Positions 1-8,770 of a stretch of DNA of 64,000 nucleotides are shown here, piece after piece (the first letter of the stretch is position 1; each line of letters starts with the position of its first letter). The DNA comes from Falsirhodobacter flavus (GTDB lineage Bacteria; Pseudomonadota; Alphaproteobacteria; Rhodobacterales; Rhodobacteraceae). Where the stretch lies: contig JARWBI010000003.1 in NCBI GenBank assembly GCA_029846755.1, positions 124,001 to 188,000 of the forward strand. The letters are read 5' to 3'. The notes below the pieces were generated by a model, which saw only the letters and a program-made list of their open reading frames with translations, did not search any database and was not told where the DNA came from. Made by a program: the position numbers and the translations under genes.

Positions 1-69
1 GACGAACGTCTCATCACTGAAGCCGGGCCTTTCGTCGAAAAATGGAACGCGGCGCTGGCCGGGAAATGA
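1..69 (+). CDS. ABC transporter substrate-binding protein, C-terminal fragment
   Basis: Only the last 22 codons are in the window (ending in EKWNAALAGK and a TGA). The sequence alone does not identify a family. It lies 47 bases upstream of, and on the same strand as, a fused iron/organic-anion type ABC permease and its ATPase. The gene in this position is normally the periplasmic substrate-binding protein, so that identity is inferred from context. The 5' part lies outside the window. Confidence 0.5.
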   Translation, partial: DERLITEAGPFVEKWNAALAGK

Positions 70-116
70 CACGGCGGGCGGTCTTGCACCGCCCTGCCAG
101 CCTTTAGGAAAAACCG

Positions 117-1835
117 ATGACGGATATCAGCGATACCGGCGCCTCGCGGCAGCCGATCGACCGATCGCGCCTGATCTTCTGGGGCGTTGCTGCCCTGACC
201 ACGGTGCTGGTCGCGGGGCCGATCGTGCCGATCGTGATACAGGCCTTTCTGGACAAGCCGCTTTACGACACCTCGGCAGATTTCACCCTCGGCAATTTTA
301 CGCGCCTCGCGTCCGAGCCGGGAATGGGGCGGGTGTTCTTCAACACCCTCTATTTCGGCCTTCTGACGATGGTGCTGGCACAGGTGTTCGGCGCGGTCAT
401 GGCGGTGCTGGTGGGGCGCACGAACCTGCCCGGACGGTCGTGGATGGGCGAGATCTTCATCTGGCCTCTGTTCGTGTCCAACCTCGTGATCGCCTTCGGC
501 TGGTTCACGATGTATGGCCCGTCGGGTTTCATGACGCTGGCGGCCAAGACTTATCTTGGGGGCGCGCCGTGGAACCTCTACACCGTTACGGGCATGGGCA
601 TCGTCGCGGGGCTGAGCCAGGCGCCGCTGACCTATCTGATGTGCCTTGCTGCCGTCACCAAGGCAGACCCGCAGCTGGAAGACGCCGCGCGGTCGGCGGG
701 AGCCGGGCCGTTCCGGGCGCTGTGGTCGGTGACGATCCCAATGATCCGGCCCGCCGTGATCTATTCAGCGGTGCTGAACTTCGTCGTCGGGATCGAGATG
801 CTGGCCATTCCGCTGCTGTTCGGCGGCCCCTCGGGCATCCAGACGGTGACGACATTCCTGTATGACAAGGGCATCAACGCCGCCGTGCGGCCCGAATACG
901 GCATCGTCGGTGCGGCCGCGATCCTGCTGCTGATCCTCGTGGCGCTGCTGGTCTGGCTGCAAGGGTATCTGATGCAGGCCTCAGGGCGCTTCGTGACCGT
1001 GCGCGGCAAGGCGAGCCGTCCGTCCATCCTCGATCTGGGCAAATGGCGCTGGCCGGCCTTCGCCTTCGTCTTCGCCTTTGTGTTCTTTACGATCCTGTCG
1101 GTCTTCGGCGGCATCTTCATGCGGTCGGCCGTCACTTTCCTGACCCCGCTGATCCCGTTCTGGAAGGTCCTGACCACCGCCAACTTCGATCTGGTCTTCG
1201 CTTCATCGACCTATACGCGGTCCATCGTCAATTCGGTCGTGGTCGCGACCGTCGGGGCGGCGATCGGCACCTTCTTCATCTGCGTCATCGCGCTGGTCGC
1301 GCGCCGGTCCGAATTCCGCTTCCGCCGTCCGCTGGAATATGTGGCGCTGTTCCCGCGCTCGCTTCCCGGGATCATCGCGGGTCTGGGCTTCTTCTATGCC
1401 GTGATCTGGCTGCCGGGGGCAGACATGATCCGGGGCACGATCTTCGTGCTCATCATCGCCTTCATGGTGCGCTACATCCCCGTGGGCTTCGGCGCCATCG
1501 CGCCCGCTCTCGCCCAGATCGGCGAGGAGCTGGACCGCGGCTCGCGCATCTCGGGCGCGGACTGGTGGACGACGGTGACGCGGATCATCATGCCGATCCT
1601 GAAGCCGGCGCTGTTCAGCTGCTATGCCCTTCTGTTCATCCACTTCTTCAAGGAATACGTCACCGCCGCATTCCTGTATCAGCCGGGGTCCGAGATCATC
1701 GGCACCACCATGCTGCAACTGGTGGCGCAGGGCGACAACGGCCCGGTTTCCGCCCTTGCCACCATCCAAGTCATCATCACGGCGCTGTTCGTCATCATCG
1801 CGCGCCGCCTGCTGGGAGCCAAGATCTATGGCTGA
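117..1835 (+). CDS. ABC transporter permease, two fused MetI-like domains (ferric/organic-anion type)
   Basis: A 572-residue inner-membrane protein with about a dozen hydrophobic segments. It contains two complete binding-protein-dependent permease modules: residues about 75-285 and 365-570. Each carries an EAA-type loop that contacts the ATPase (EDAARSAGAGPFRALW near residue 190; EELDRGSRISGADWW near 472). This fused layout is typical of the FbpB/AfuB/ThiP family, whose members import ferric ions, thiamine, polyamines or organic acids. The start is supported by an AGGAA element about 6 bases upstream. The gene overlaps the following ATPase by 8 bases. The neighbouring CoA-transferase, lyase and aldolase make a carboxylic-acid substrate more likely than iron, but this is inference. 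Confidence 0.88.
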   Translation: MTDISDTGASRQPIDRSRLIFWGVAALTTVLVAGPIVPIVIQAFLDKPLYDTSADFTLGNFTRLASEPGMGRVFFNTLYFGLLTMVLAQVFGAVMAVLVGRTNLPGRSWMGEIFIWPLFVSNLVIAFGWFTMYGPSGFMTLAAKTYLGGAPWNLYTVTGMGIVAGLSQAPLTYLMCLAAVTKADPQLEDAARSAGAGPFRALWSVTIPMIRPAVIYSAVLNFVVGIEMLAIPLLFGGPSGIQTVTTFLYDKGINAAVRPEYGIVGAAAILLLILVALLVWLQGYLMQASGRFVTVRGKASRPSILDLGKWRWPAFAFVFAFVFFTILSVFGGIFMRSAVTFLTPLIPFWKVLTTANFDLVFASSTYTRSIVNSVVVATVGAAIGTFFICVIALVARRSEFRFRRPLEYVALFPRSLPGIIAGLGFFYAVIWLPGADMIRGTIFVLIIAFMVRYIPVGFGAIAPALAQIGEELDRGSRISGADWWTTVTRIIMPILKPALFSCYALLFIHFFKEYVTAAFLYQPGSEIIGTTMLQLVAQGDNGPVSALATIQVIITALFVIIARRLLGAKIYG

Positions 1836-2904
1836 TCTCGTCCTTGAAAACCTGACCATCAAATACGGCGGCGTGACGGCGGTCGAAAACCTGAACATCC
1901 ACGTCGCCTCGGGCGAGTTCCTGACGCTGCTGGGACCGTCGGGCTGCGGCAAGTCCACCTCGCTTTTCGCGGTGGCGGGGCTGAACCATGCCACGTCCGG
2001 CATCATCCGGGTGGGCGACAAGGTGCTGTTCGACGGCGACCCGCGCAACACCGTGCCGCCGGAACGGCGCAACATCGGGCTGGTGTTCCAGTCCTATGCG
2101 CTTTGGCCGCATAAATCGGTGGCCGACAACCTCGCCTTTCCGCTGATCCTGCGGAAGATGGGCAAGTCCGAGCGCGACGCGCGCATCAAGGAGGCGCTTG
2201 GGCTGGTCGAGATGCTGCCCTATGCCGACCGCTTCCCGTTCGAGCTGTCGGGTGGCCAGCAGCAACGCGTGGCGCTGGCCCGCGCGCTGGTCTATCGCCC
2301 GCCGCTGCTGCTGCTGGACGAGCCGCTGTCGAACCTTGATGCGAAACTGCGCGAACGGGCGCGGGTCTGGCTGCGCGAGTTGCAGGAACGGCTGAACGTC
2401 ACCACCATCTACGTCACCCACGATCAGGCCGAGGCGCTCGCCGTTTCCGACCGCATCGCGGTGATGAGCATGGGCCGGATGCGCCAGCTTGGCAGCCCGC
2501 GCGACATCTATGAACGTCCCGCCGACAGCTTTGTTGCGGATTTCATCGGATCGTCGAACTTCCTGGATGCAAAGCTGGTGCAGAACGGGGCCGATGCCGC
2601 GCGGGTTCGGCTGGTGGATGGCACGGAAATCACCACCGCGCCGGGGCGCGCCGCCAAGGACGGATCGCTGGTCGTCGCCGTCCGCCCCGAACGCATCGAG
2701 GTCGTGTCCGAGATGGGGCCGAACTGCCTGCGCGTGACGGTGGACCAGAAGGTCTATCTCGGGTCGGTCTGGCAATATGTCGTGCGGTCGGGCGCGATGG
2801 AGTTCCGCATCCAGACCACGTGGGAGATCGACGATCCTTCCGTCATCGTGCGCATCCCGCCCGAGCATTGCGCCGTCTTTGCCGAAAAATTCGCGGGGAA
2901 CTGA
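1828..2904 (+). CDS. ABC transporter ATP-binding protein (PotA/FbpC-like)
   Basis: A 358-residue cytoplasmic ATPase that energises the preceding permease. Walker A GPSGCGKST lies near residue 37, the Q-loop region FQSYALWPH follows, the ABC signature LSGGQQQR is near 140, Walker B LLLLDEPLSNLD near 161, and the switch histidine is in YVTHDQAEAL. The C-terminal 120 residues fit a TOBE/OB-fold regulatory domain as in MalK, PotA and FbpC proteins. I chose the ATG at 1828, which overlaps the permease stop, because the protein then begins directly with the ABC fold (MADLVLENLTIKYGG). An upstream in-frame extension only shadows the permease gene. Its stop is 3 bases from the CoA-transferase start, implying one operon. 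Confidence 0.93.
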   Translation: MADLVLENLTIKYGGVTAVENLNIHVASGEFLTLLGPSGCGKSTSLFAVAGLNHATSGIIRVGDKVLFDGDPRNTVPPERRNIGLVFQSYALWPHKSVADNLAFPLILRKMGKSERDARIKEALGLVEMLPYADRFPFELSGGQQQRVALARALVYRPPLLLLDEPLSNLDAKLRERARVWLRELQERLNVTTIYVTHDQAEALAVSDRIAVMSMGRMRQLGSPRDIYERPADSFVADFIGSSNFLDAKLVQNGADAARVRLVDGTEITTAPGRAAKDGSLVVAVRPERIEVVSEMGPNCLRVTVDQKVYLGSVWQYVVRSGAMEFRIQTTWEIDDPSVIVRIPPEHCAVFAEKFAGN

Positions 2905-2907
2905 GCG

Positions 2908-4074
2908 ATGATCCGCTTCGATGCCACCCTTCGCGGCCCGCTGCACGGCATACGCGTGATCGACCTGTCGCGGCTGGTCGCGGGCAACATGCTGTCGCTG
3001 CAACTGGCCGATTTCGGTGCCGACGTCATCAAGGTGGAGCCGCCGCAGGGCGATCCGCTGCGCGATTGGCGCGATGGCGGGCAATCGCTGCACTGGAAGA
3101 CCTATGGGCGCAACAAGCGCTCCATCGCGCTGAACCTGCGCGAGCCCGAGGCGATGGCGGCGCTGCGCCGCCTGCTGCAGACGGCGGATGTCTTCATCGA
3201 GAATTTCCGCCCCGGCACGCTGGAGGAGATGGGTCTCGGCCCGGATGCGCTTTCGGCGATCAACCCGCGTCTTGTGACGGTGCGGATCTCCGGCTTCGGG
3301 CAGACGGGGCCTTATGCACGGCTTCCCGGCTTCGGCACGCTGGTTGAGGCGATGAGCGGTTTCGCCGCCCGCACCGGCTTTGCCGACCGCGAACCCGTCC
3401 TGCCGCCTCTGGCGCTGGCCGACATGATCGCCGGGATCACCGGGGCCAATGCCGCGATGATGGCGCTGTTCGCGCGCGAACGCGGCGAGGCGCAAGGGCA
3501 GGTGATCGACCTGTCGCTGCTGGAGCCGATCTTTTCCGTCCTCGGGCCGGAAGCCGCGATCTACAAGATGACGGGCAAGGTCAAGGAGCGTTCGGGATCG
3601 GCATCGAATACCGTCTCGCCGCGCAACGTCTATCGGTGCAGCGACGGCAAGTTCGTGGCGCTGTCGGGATCCACGCAGACGGTCGCGATGCGGATCTTCG
3701 ACGTGATCGGCCATCCCGAGATGAAGACCGATCCCCGCTTTGCCACCAATGCTGCGCGTATCGCCCATCGCGACATCGTGGACACCGCCGTCGCGCAGTG
3801 GTTCCTGACCCGTCCGCGCGACGAGGCGCTGGGCGGGATGCGCGCCGCCGGGGCGACGGTCGGCCCCGTCTATGACATCGCCGACATCGCCGGGGACGCG
3901 CATTTCGCGCAGCGCGAGATCATCGTGGAGGTGGAGGACGCCCATAACGGCAGCCTTCCCCAGCACAACATCTTCCCCCGCCTGTCCGCGACCGCCGGGG
4001 GCTTCCGCCTGCCCGCGCCCGAGATCGGAGAGCATACGGACGAGATCCTGGCCGAGATCGGGATGGGATCATGA
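2908..4074 (+). CDS. CaiB/BaiF-type (family III) CoA-transferase
   Basis: A 388-residue family III CoA-transferase, the usual length for the family. These enzymes move CoA between carboxylic acids through an aspartyl-CoA thioester. The N-terminal signature GIRVIDLSRLVAGNM is present, and the expected catalytic aspartate is visible in LADMIAG at about residue 172. Family members include formyl-CoA, carnitine, succinyl-CoA:citramalate and mesaconate transferases. The gene follows the ABC ATPase by 3 bases and overlaps the CitE-like lyase by 4 (ATGA). Together they suggest that an imported acid is activated to a CoA ester and then cleaved. The specific acid cannot be read from the sequence. Confidence 0.9.
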   Translation: MIRFDATLRGPLHGIRVIDLSRLVAGNMLSLQLADFGADVIKVEPPQGDPLRDWRDGGQSLHWKTYGRNKRSIALNLREPEAMAALRRLLQTADVFIENFRPGTLEEMGLGPDALSAINPRLVTVRISGFGQTGPYARLPGFGTLVEAMSGFAARTGFADREPVLPPLALADMIAGITGANAAMMALFARERGEAQGQVIDLSLLEPIFSVLGPEAAIYKMTGKVKERSGSASNTVSPRNVYRCSDGKFVALSGSTQTVAMRIFDVIGHPEMKTDPRFATNAARIAHRDIVDTAVAQWFLTRPRDEALGGMRAAGATVGPVYDIADIAGDAHFAQREIIVEVEDAHNGSLPQHNIFPRLSATAGGFRLPAPEIGEHTDEILAEIGMGS

Positions 4075-4913
4075 TCCGTTCGTTGCTTTACGTTCCGGGC
4101 AATACGCCGCGTTTTCTGCAAAAGGCGGGGCAGCGCGGCGCGGATGCCGTCATCATCGACCTTGAAGACGCGGTGCCCGAGGCCGCCAAGACCGCCGCGC
4201 GCGAGGCGCTGGCCGAAAGCGTGTCGATGGTGGGCGGGCGCGTCTTCGTGCGCGTCAACATGGGCGCGCGGTTGCTGGACGACGCCGCAGCGGCAGTGCG
4301 CGCGGGGGCGGATGGATTGTATCTGCCCAAGGTCGGCTCGGTCGACATCCTGCACCGGCTTGCCGATCACATCGCCCCGTTGGAAACGAAGCCCACCGCC
4401 TTCGTTCCGCTGATCGAAGACCCCGAGGGGCTGTTCGAGGCCCGCGCCATCGCGAAAGGCCCGCGCGTCATGGCCCTGTCGGCGGGCGGCGAGGATCTGG
4501 CCACCGCGATGGGCGCCAGACCCACCGCAGAAGTGCTGCGCGTGCCCAAGCTTTTGATCCACTATGCCGCCAAGGCGGCGGGCGTTCTGTCCTTCGGCAT
4601 GTTCCGCAGCACGGTGGACTATAGCGACAGCGCCGGTATCCGCGCCGCCGTCGAGGAGGCGCGCACCTTCGGCTTCGACGGCGCGACCTGCATCCACCCT
4701 GCCGTCGTCCCCATCCTGAACGAAGGCTTCGCCCCCACGCGCGAAGACATCGACTGGGCGCGCCGCGTTCTGGCGGCCAACGCCGCCGAGGCCAAAGCCG
4801 GGCGCGGGGCCTTCACGCTCGACGGCAAATTCATTGATGCGCCCATCGTCGCTCGGGCGCAACGTCTGCTGGACGCGATCGACGGCCAGCGCGAACACGG
4901 GAACACAGCATGA
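4071..4913 (+). CDS. CitE-like HpcH/HpaI-family CoA-ester lyase
   Basis: A 280-residue protein of the CitE/HpcH-HpaI TIM-barrel family, which performs retro-Claisen/aldol cleavage of acyl-CoA esters such as citramalyl-CoA, malyl-CoA and citryl thioesters. Visible hallmarks are the N-terminal RSLLYVPGN, the metal-binding acidic segment IIDLEDAVP, the barrel strand LYLPKV, and LIEDPEG followed by ALSAGGEDLA. It is not fused to other citrate lyase subunits, and citrate lyase alpha and gamma are absent, so it probably acts on a free CoA ester. Coupling to the CoA-transferase (4-base overlap) supports a citramalyl-CoA-like or beta-hydroxyacyl-CoA substrate. Confidence 0.88.
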   Translation: MIRSLLYVPGNTPRFLQKAGQRGADAVIIDLEDAVPEAAKTAAREALAESVSMVGGRVFVRVNMGARLLDDAAAAVRAGADGLYLPKVGSVDILHRLADHIAPLETKPTAFVPLIEDPEGLFEARAIAKGPRVMALSAGGEDLATAMGARPTAEVLRVPKLLIHYAAKAAGVLSFGMFRSTVDYSDSAGIRAAVEEARTFGFDGATCIHPAVVPILNEGFAPTREDIDWARRVLAANAAEAKAGRGAFTLDGKFIDAPIVARAQRLLDAIDGQREHGNTA

Positions 4914-5782
4914 CGACCATCGGCTTCCTTGGCTTCGGCGAGGCGTCCTTCAACATCGCCGACGGATTGCGCGAGGAGGGGATGACCGGCATCCGTGCCT
5001 TCGATGCGGCATGGCAGACCCCGCCCGCCGCCGCGATGATCGCAGATCGTGCCGAAGCGGCAGGCGTCGCGCTGGACCCGTCGGCGGCGGCCCTGATTGC
5101 GGCAGTGGACATCGTGGTCTGCTCCATCAGCGCGAATGCGGCGGTGCCGGTGGCGCGTGAGGTGGCCCCCCTGCTTCGGTCGGGGCAGGTCTATGTCGAT
5201 CTCAACTCTGCCGGTCCCGATACCAAGCTGGCGGTCGAACGCCTGATCCCCAAGGGAGTCGCCTTTGTCGATGTTGCGGTGATGGGCACGGTTCCGGGCA
5301 ATCGGCACAGGGTGCCGATGCTCGCCTCGGGGGCGGGAGCGGCCGCGTTCGCCGCCTTCGGCAACGCGTTCGGCATGGCGATCACCGCGCTGGACGGCCC
5401 GGCGGGCAAGGCGTCCGCGTCCAAGATGTTCCGCTCCATCTTCATGAAAGGCTATGTGATGCTTCTGCTGGAAGCGGTCGTCGCGGGCCGGAAATTCGGG
5501 ATCGAGGAGGATGTCCTCGCCTCGATCGGGCAATCGCTGGGCGTTGCGGATTTCCGCGCCACCGCAAGCGATCTGATGTGCCGCGCCGTCATCCATGCCG
5601 AACGGCGCGAGCATGAGATGGCCGAGGTCGTGGCCACGCTGGACAGCCTGGGCGTCGATGCCACCATGTCGGTCGCGGGCCGCGAAAAGCTGGAATGGTG
5701 TGTCCGTCAGGGCTTTCGCGAGCATTTCGGCGGCAAGCCCCCCGCCGATTTCCAAGACATCTTTGCCGCCCTCCAGACATAA
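4910..5782 (+). CDS. NAD(P)-dependent dehydrogenase, 6PGDH-like with DUF1932 C-terminal domain
   Basis: A 290-residue two-domain dehydrogenase. The N-terminal Rossmann fold opens with IGFLGFGEASFNIADGL, a divergent GxGxxA nucleotide site. The all-alpha C-terminal half, from about residue 190, matches the DUF1932 type found beside 6-phosphogluconate dehydrogenase-like domains. A lysine in GKASASKMFRS sits where beta-hydroxyacid dehydrogenases keep their catalytic lysine. It overlaps the lyase by 4 bases (ATGA) and precedes the RraA-like aldolase by 10. Relatives in aromatic-acid and hydroxy-acid operons reduce or oxidise short hydroxy/keto dicarboxylates. The substrate here is unknown. Confidence 0.85.
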   Translation: MTTIGFLGFGEASFNIADGLREEGMTGIRAFDAAWQTPPAAAMIADRAEAAGVALDPSAAALIAAVDIVVCSISANAAVPVAREVAPLLRSGQVYVDLNSAGPDTKLAVERLIPKGVAFVDVAVMGTVPGNRHRVPMLASGAGAAAFAAFGNAFGMAITALDGPAGKASASKMFRSIFMKGYVMLLLEAVVAGRKFGIEEDVLASIGQSLGVADFRATASDLMCRAVIHAERREHEMAEVVATLDSLGVDATMSVAGREKLEWCVRQGFREHFGGKPPADFQDIFAALQT

Positions 5783-5792
5783 GGAATATCCC

Positions 5793-6491
5793 ATGGCCAA
5801 TTCCGGCTTTCGCATCTTCACCCGCATCGACCGGCCCGATCCCGCGCTGGTCGAAGGGTTCCGTGGGCTTCCCGTCGCCAATATCGGGGATTCGATGAAC
5901 CGCGCCTCGATGCTGGATGCGCGGCTGCGGCGGATCAGCCGCGTCGACATGCTGGGCACGGCGTTCACCGTCAAATCGCGCGCGGGGGACAATCTGATGC
6001 TGCACAAGGCGCTGGACATGGCCCAGCCCGGCGATGTCATCCTGTTCGACGGCCATGGCGATCTTACCAGCGCCATCACGGGCGAATTGATGATGCAGAC
6101 GGCGGTGGAAAGGAAGCTCGGGGGTGTCGTGATCGACGGGGCCATCCGCGACCTTGCGACGCTGCGCGATCTGCCCTTGCCGATCTATGCAGCGGGTGTC
6201 ACCCCGGCGGGCCCCTACAAGGACGGCCCGGGCGAGATCAATGTGCCGATCACGGTGGGCGGCGCGGTGGTGCATCCCGGCGACATCATCGTGGGGGACG
6301 AGGACGGCGTCGTCGTCATCCGTCCCGCCGACGCAGCCGATATCCTGCAGAAGACCCGCAAGAAGCAAGCCGCAGAGGTCGAGAAGATGGCCGCGATCAA
6401 GGCAGGGTCCGCCGACGTATCGTGGATCGACCGCGAACTTGCCGCCAAGGGCTGCGAGATCATCGACGGCATCTGGCACTCGCGCGGCTGA
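5793..6491 (+). CDS. RraA-family aldolase/decarboxylase (HMG/CHA aldolase type)
   Basis: A 232-residue RraA-fold protein. Family members either inhibit RNase E (RraA proper) or act as divalent-metal class II aldolases, cleaving 4-hydroxy-4-methyl-2-oxoglutarate or 4-carboxy-4-hydroxy-2-oxoadipate to pyruvate plus pyruvate/oxaloacetate, often with oxaloacetate decarboxylase activity. The conserved GVVIDGAIRD segment is the metal/substrate motif of the aldolase branch, and GDIIVGDEDGVVVI is the conserved C-terminal core. The ATG at 5793 has a good AAGGAA site at 5781-5786. An upstream in-frame extension would overlap the previous gene and was rejected. As last gene of a catabolic operon an aldolase role is favoured over RNase regulation. 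Confidence 0.87.
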   Translation: MANSGFRIFTRIDRPDPALVEGFRGLPVANIGDSMNRASMLDARLRRISRVDMLGTAFTVKSRAGDNLMLHKALDMAQPGDVILFDGHGDLTSAITGELMMQTAVERKLGGVVIDGAIRDLATLRDLPLPIYAAGVTPAGPYKDGPGEINVPITVGGAVVHPGDIIVGDEDGVVVIRPADAADILQKTRKKQAAEVEKMAAIKAGSADVSWIDRELAAKGCEIIDGIWHSRG

Positions 6492-6531
6492 CGCCGCAGG
6501 GCGGCCGACAGGGATGAGCGCCTTTCAGACG

Positions 6532-6557
6532 GCGGGGGCGGATTTCTCCACCCCCGC
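6532..6557. terminator. Candidate bidirectional stem between convergent genes
   Basis: A perfect 7-base inverted repeat (GCGGGGG at 6532-6538, CCCCCGC at 6551-6557) with a 12-base loop lies in the 73-base gap between the RraA-like gene and the convergent alcohol dehydrogenase. No T-run follows, so it is only a plausible terminator or transcript-end stabiliser. Confidence 0.35.
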
Positions 6558-6564
6558 GCGTCGC

Positions 6565-7614
6565 TCAGCCTGCCATCTGTCCGATATCCATGACGAAGCG
6601 ATACTTCACCTCGCCCTTCAGCATGCGAGCATAGGCGTCCTCGATCTCGTCCGGGCGGATCATCTCGATGTCCGAGGTGATGCCGTGCTGGGCGCAGAAA
6701 TCCAGCATCTCTTGCGTTTCGGGAATGCCGCCGATCATGGATCCTGCGATGGCGCGGCGCTTCATGATGAGGTTGAACGCGTTGGGCGAGGGATGCGGCG
6801 TTGCCGGTGCGCCGACCAGCGTCATCGTGCCGTCGCGTTTCAGCAGCGCAAGGAAGGCGTCCAGATCATGCGGCGCGGCGACGGTGTTCAGGATGAAGTC
6901 GAAGCTCTTGGCGTGGGCTGCCATCTCGTCTGCGTTGCGGGACACCACGACCTCGTCCGCGCCCAGCTTCAGCGCATCCTCGCGCTTGGACTCGGAGGTG
7001 GTGAAGGCCACCACATGCGCGCCCATCGCGTGGGCCAGTTTCAGCCCCATATGGCCGAGCCCGCCGATGCCGACGACGCCGACCTTCTTGCCCGGCCCGG
7101 CACCCCAGTGGCGCAGCGGCGAATAGGTGGTGATCCCGGCGCAGAGCAGCGGCGCCACGGCGGCAAGCTGATCCTCGGGGTGGGTGATCTTCAGAACGTA
7201 ACGGTCGTGGACGACGACCGATTGCGAATAGCCGCCCAGCGTATGGCCGGGTGCGTCCGCGCTCGGGCCGTTATAGGTGCCGACCATGCCGTCGCAGAAA
7301 TTCTCCAGCCCGTCGGCGCATTCGGCGCAGTGCTGACAACTGTCCACGATGCAGCCGACGCCGACCAGATCGCCGACCTTGTGCGACGTGACATGCGCCC
7401 CGACCTCGGCCACGCGGCCCACGATCTCGTGCCCCGGAACGCAGGGATAGAGCGTGCCCGCCCATTCGCCCCGCGCCTGATGCAGGTCCGAATGGCAGAT
7501 GCCGCAATAGATGATCTCGATCCGAACGTCATGCGCGCCGACCTCGCGGCGGGTGATCTCCATACGGTCAAGCGGTTGGTCCCCCGCAGGGGTGCCATAG
7601 GCAAGAATGGTCAT
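6565..7614 (-). CDS. Zinc-dependent NAD(P) alcohol/aldehyde dehydrogenase (YahK/CAD type)
   Basis: A 349-residue medium-chain dehydrogenase of the cinnamyl-alcohol-dehydrogenase branch, the same length as E. coli YahK. Catalytic zinc ligands are visible in YCGICHSDLHQ and GHEIVG, and the structural zinc cysteines in CQHCAECADGLENFC. The cofactor loop is GIGGLGHMG, followed by a stretch (TTSESKRED) usual for NADPH enzymes. It reversibly reduces a broad range of aldehydes. I start at the ATG at 7614 (MTILAYGTPAG), which matches the family N-terminus; an alternative start ten codons upstream adds no conserved sequence. Monocistronic, facing the preceding catabolic operon. Confidence 0.9.
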   Translation of the reverse strand: MTILAYGTPAGDQPLDRMEITRREVGAHDVRIEIIYCGICHSDLHQARGEWAGTLYPCVPGHEIVGRVAEVGAHVTSHKVGDLVGVGCIVDSCQHCAECADGLENFCDGMVGTYNGPSADAPGHTLGGYSQSVVVHDRYVLKITHPEDQLAAVAPLLCAGITTYSPLRHWGAGPGKKVGVVGIGGLGHMGLKLAHAMGAHVVAFTTSESKREDALKLGADEVVVSRNADEMAAHAKSFDFILNTVAAPHDLDAFLALLKRDGTMTLVGAPATPHPSPNAFNLIMKRRAIAGSMIGGIPETQEMLDFCAQHGITSDIEMIRPDEIEDAYARMLKGEVKYRFVMDIGQMAG

Positions 7615-7762
7615 GATGAGGCCCCATCTTCTGATATCCGGCAAGTATCTAGCCCCCCGGCGGCATCGAGGCTACCCACCCGCCGCGATTTTCGGCGCCA
7701 CCTTGTCCGATTGGATGTCCATGCCGATATCGCGCGGTGAGGATTGCAACGAAAGGCACTGC

Positions 7763-8770
7763 ATGAGACAGATCACCATCGCGGCACCCGGCGGGCTGGA
7801 TCGGCTGCGTCTTTCCGATGCCGCCGATCCCGGCGCACCCGGGCGTGGAGAGATCCGCGTGCGGATCAAGGCCAATTCGCTGAATTATCACGACTATCTG
7901 GTCGTCAGCCGCGAGGGGAATGCCCCAGATGGCCGCATCCCGATGTCCGATGGCGCAGGCACCGTTGAGGCGGTTGGCGATGGCGTGACCGAATTCGCGC
8001 CCGGCGACAGCGTGGTGTCCTGCTTCTTTCCGCGCTGGCAGGACGGTGATGATCGGCCTTCGGATTTCGAAGCCGTTCCTGGCGACGGGATCGACGGCTA
8101 TGCGCGCGAGACTGTGGTCCTGCCCGCCGATTGGTTCACCCTTGCGCCCCGGGGCTGGAGTCACGAAGAAGCCGCCACGATCACGACCGCTGGCCTGACC
8201 GCATGGCGGGCCCTGGTGGTGGATGGCAGGCTGAAGGCGGGCGATGTCGTGGCGGTTCTGGGCACGGGGGGCGTGTCCGTCTATGCGTTGCAGATCGCGC
8301 GGGCCATGGGTGCGCGGGTGATCGCGACATCTTCATCGGACGAAAAACTGGAGCGGCTTCGGTCGTTGGGTGCGGAACATGTCATCAACTACCGCAAAAC
8401 GCCCGAATGGGGGCAGGAGATGCGCCGACTGACCGGAGGCCGGGGCGTCGATCATGTCGTCGAGGTCGGCGGTGCCGCGACATTGCCGCAATCGATCATT
8501 GCCGGTCGGGCGGGCGCGCATCTTGCGCTGATCGGCGTTCTGACCGGGATGGGGGGCGAGGTTCCAACCGCATTGCTGATGGCGCGGCAGCAACGCCTGC
8601 AAGGGCTGATCGTGGGCTCGCGCAGGCATCAGCGCGACTTCGTGGCCGCGCTGGATGCGACGGGCCTGCGTCCGGTGATCGACCGAAGCTTCGATCTGGC
8701 CGATCTGGCGGCGGCGTTCCGCCATCAGGAATCGGGCGGCCATTTCGGCAAGATCTGTGTCACGGTCTGA
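7763..8770 (+). CDS. Zinc-independent MDR oxidoreductase (quinone-oxidoreductase-like)
   Basis: A 335-residue medium-chain dehydrogenase/reductase. It has the groES-like N-terminal fold (VRIKANSLNYHDYL) and a Rossmann cofactor loop (VLGTGGVSVYALQIA), but lacks the catalytic cysteine-histidine zinc set and the structural zinc cluster. This places it with quinone-oxidoreductase and enoyl-reductase-like MDR proteins that reduce activated double bonds or carbonyls with NADPH. The ATG at 7763 has a GAAAGG site 6 bases upstream; earlier in-frame starts run into the promoter region. Its stop overlaps the start of a cytochrome c gene (TGATG), which is unusual for this family and suggests translational coupling. 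Confidence 0.85.
   Translation: MRQITIAAPGGLDRLRLSDAADPGAPGRGEIRVRIKANSLNYHDYLVVSREGNAPDGRIPMSDGAGTVEAVGDGVTEFAPGDSVVSCFFPRWQDGDDRPSDFEAVPGDGIDGYARETVVLPADWFTLAPRGWSHEEAATITTAGLTAWRALVVDGRLKAGDVVAVLGTGGVSVYALQIARAMGARVIATSSSDEKLERLRSLGAEHVINYRKTPEWGQEMRRLTGGRGVDHVVEVGGAATLPQSIIAGRAGAHLALIGVLTGMGGEVPTALLMARQQRLQGLIVGSRRHQRDFVAALDATGLRPVIDRSFDLADLAAAFRHQESGGHFGKICVTV

Noticed and set aside
1795-4035. A 746-codon minus-strand open frame across the ABC and CoA-transferase genes
   Set aside because: Low-complexity R/H/Q/D-rich translation typical of the antisense of GC-rich genes; the plus-strand genes have clear family motifs.
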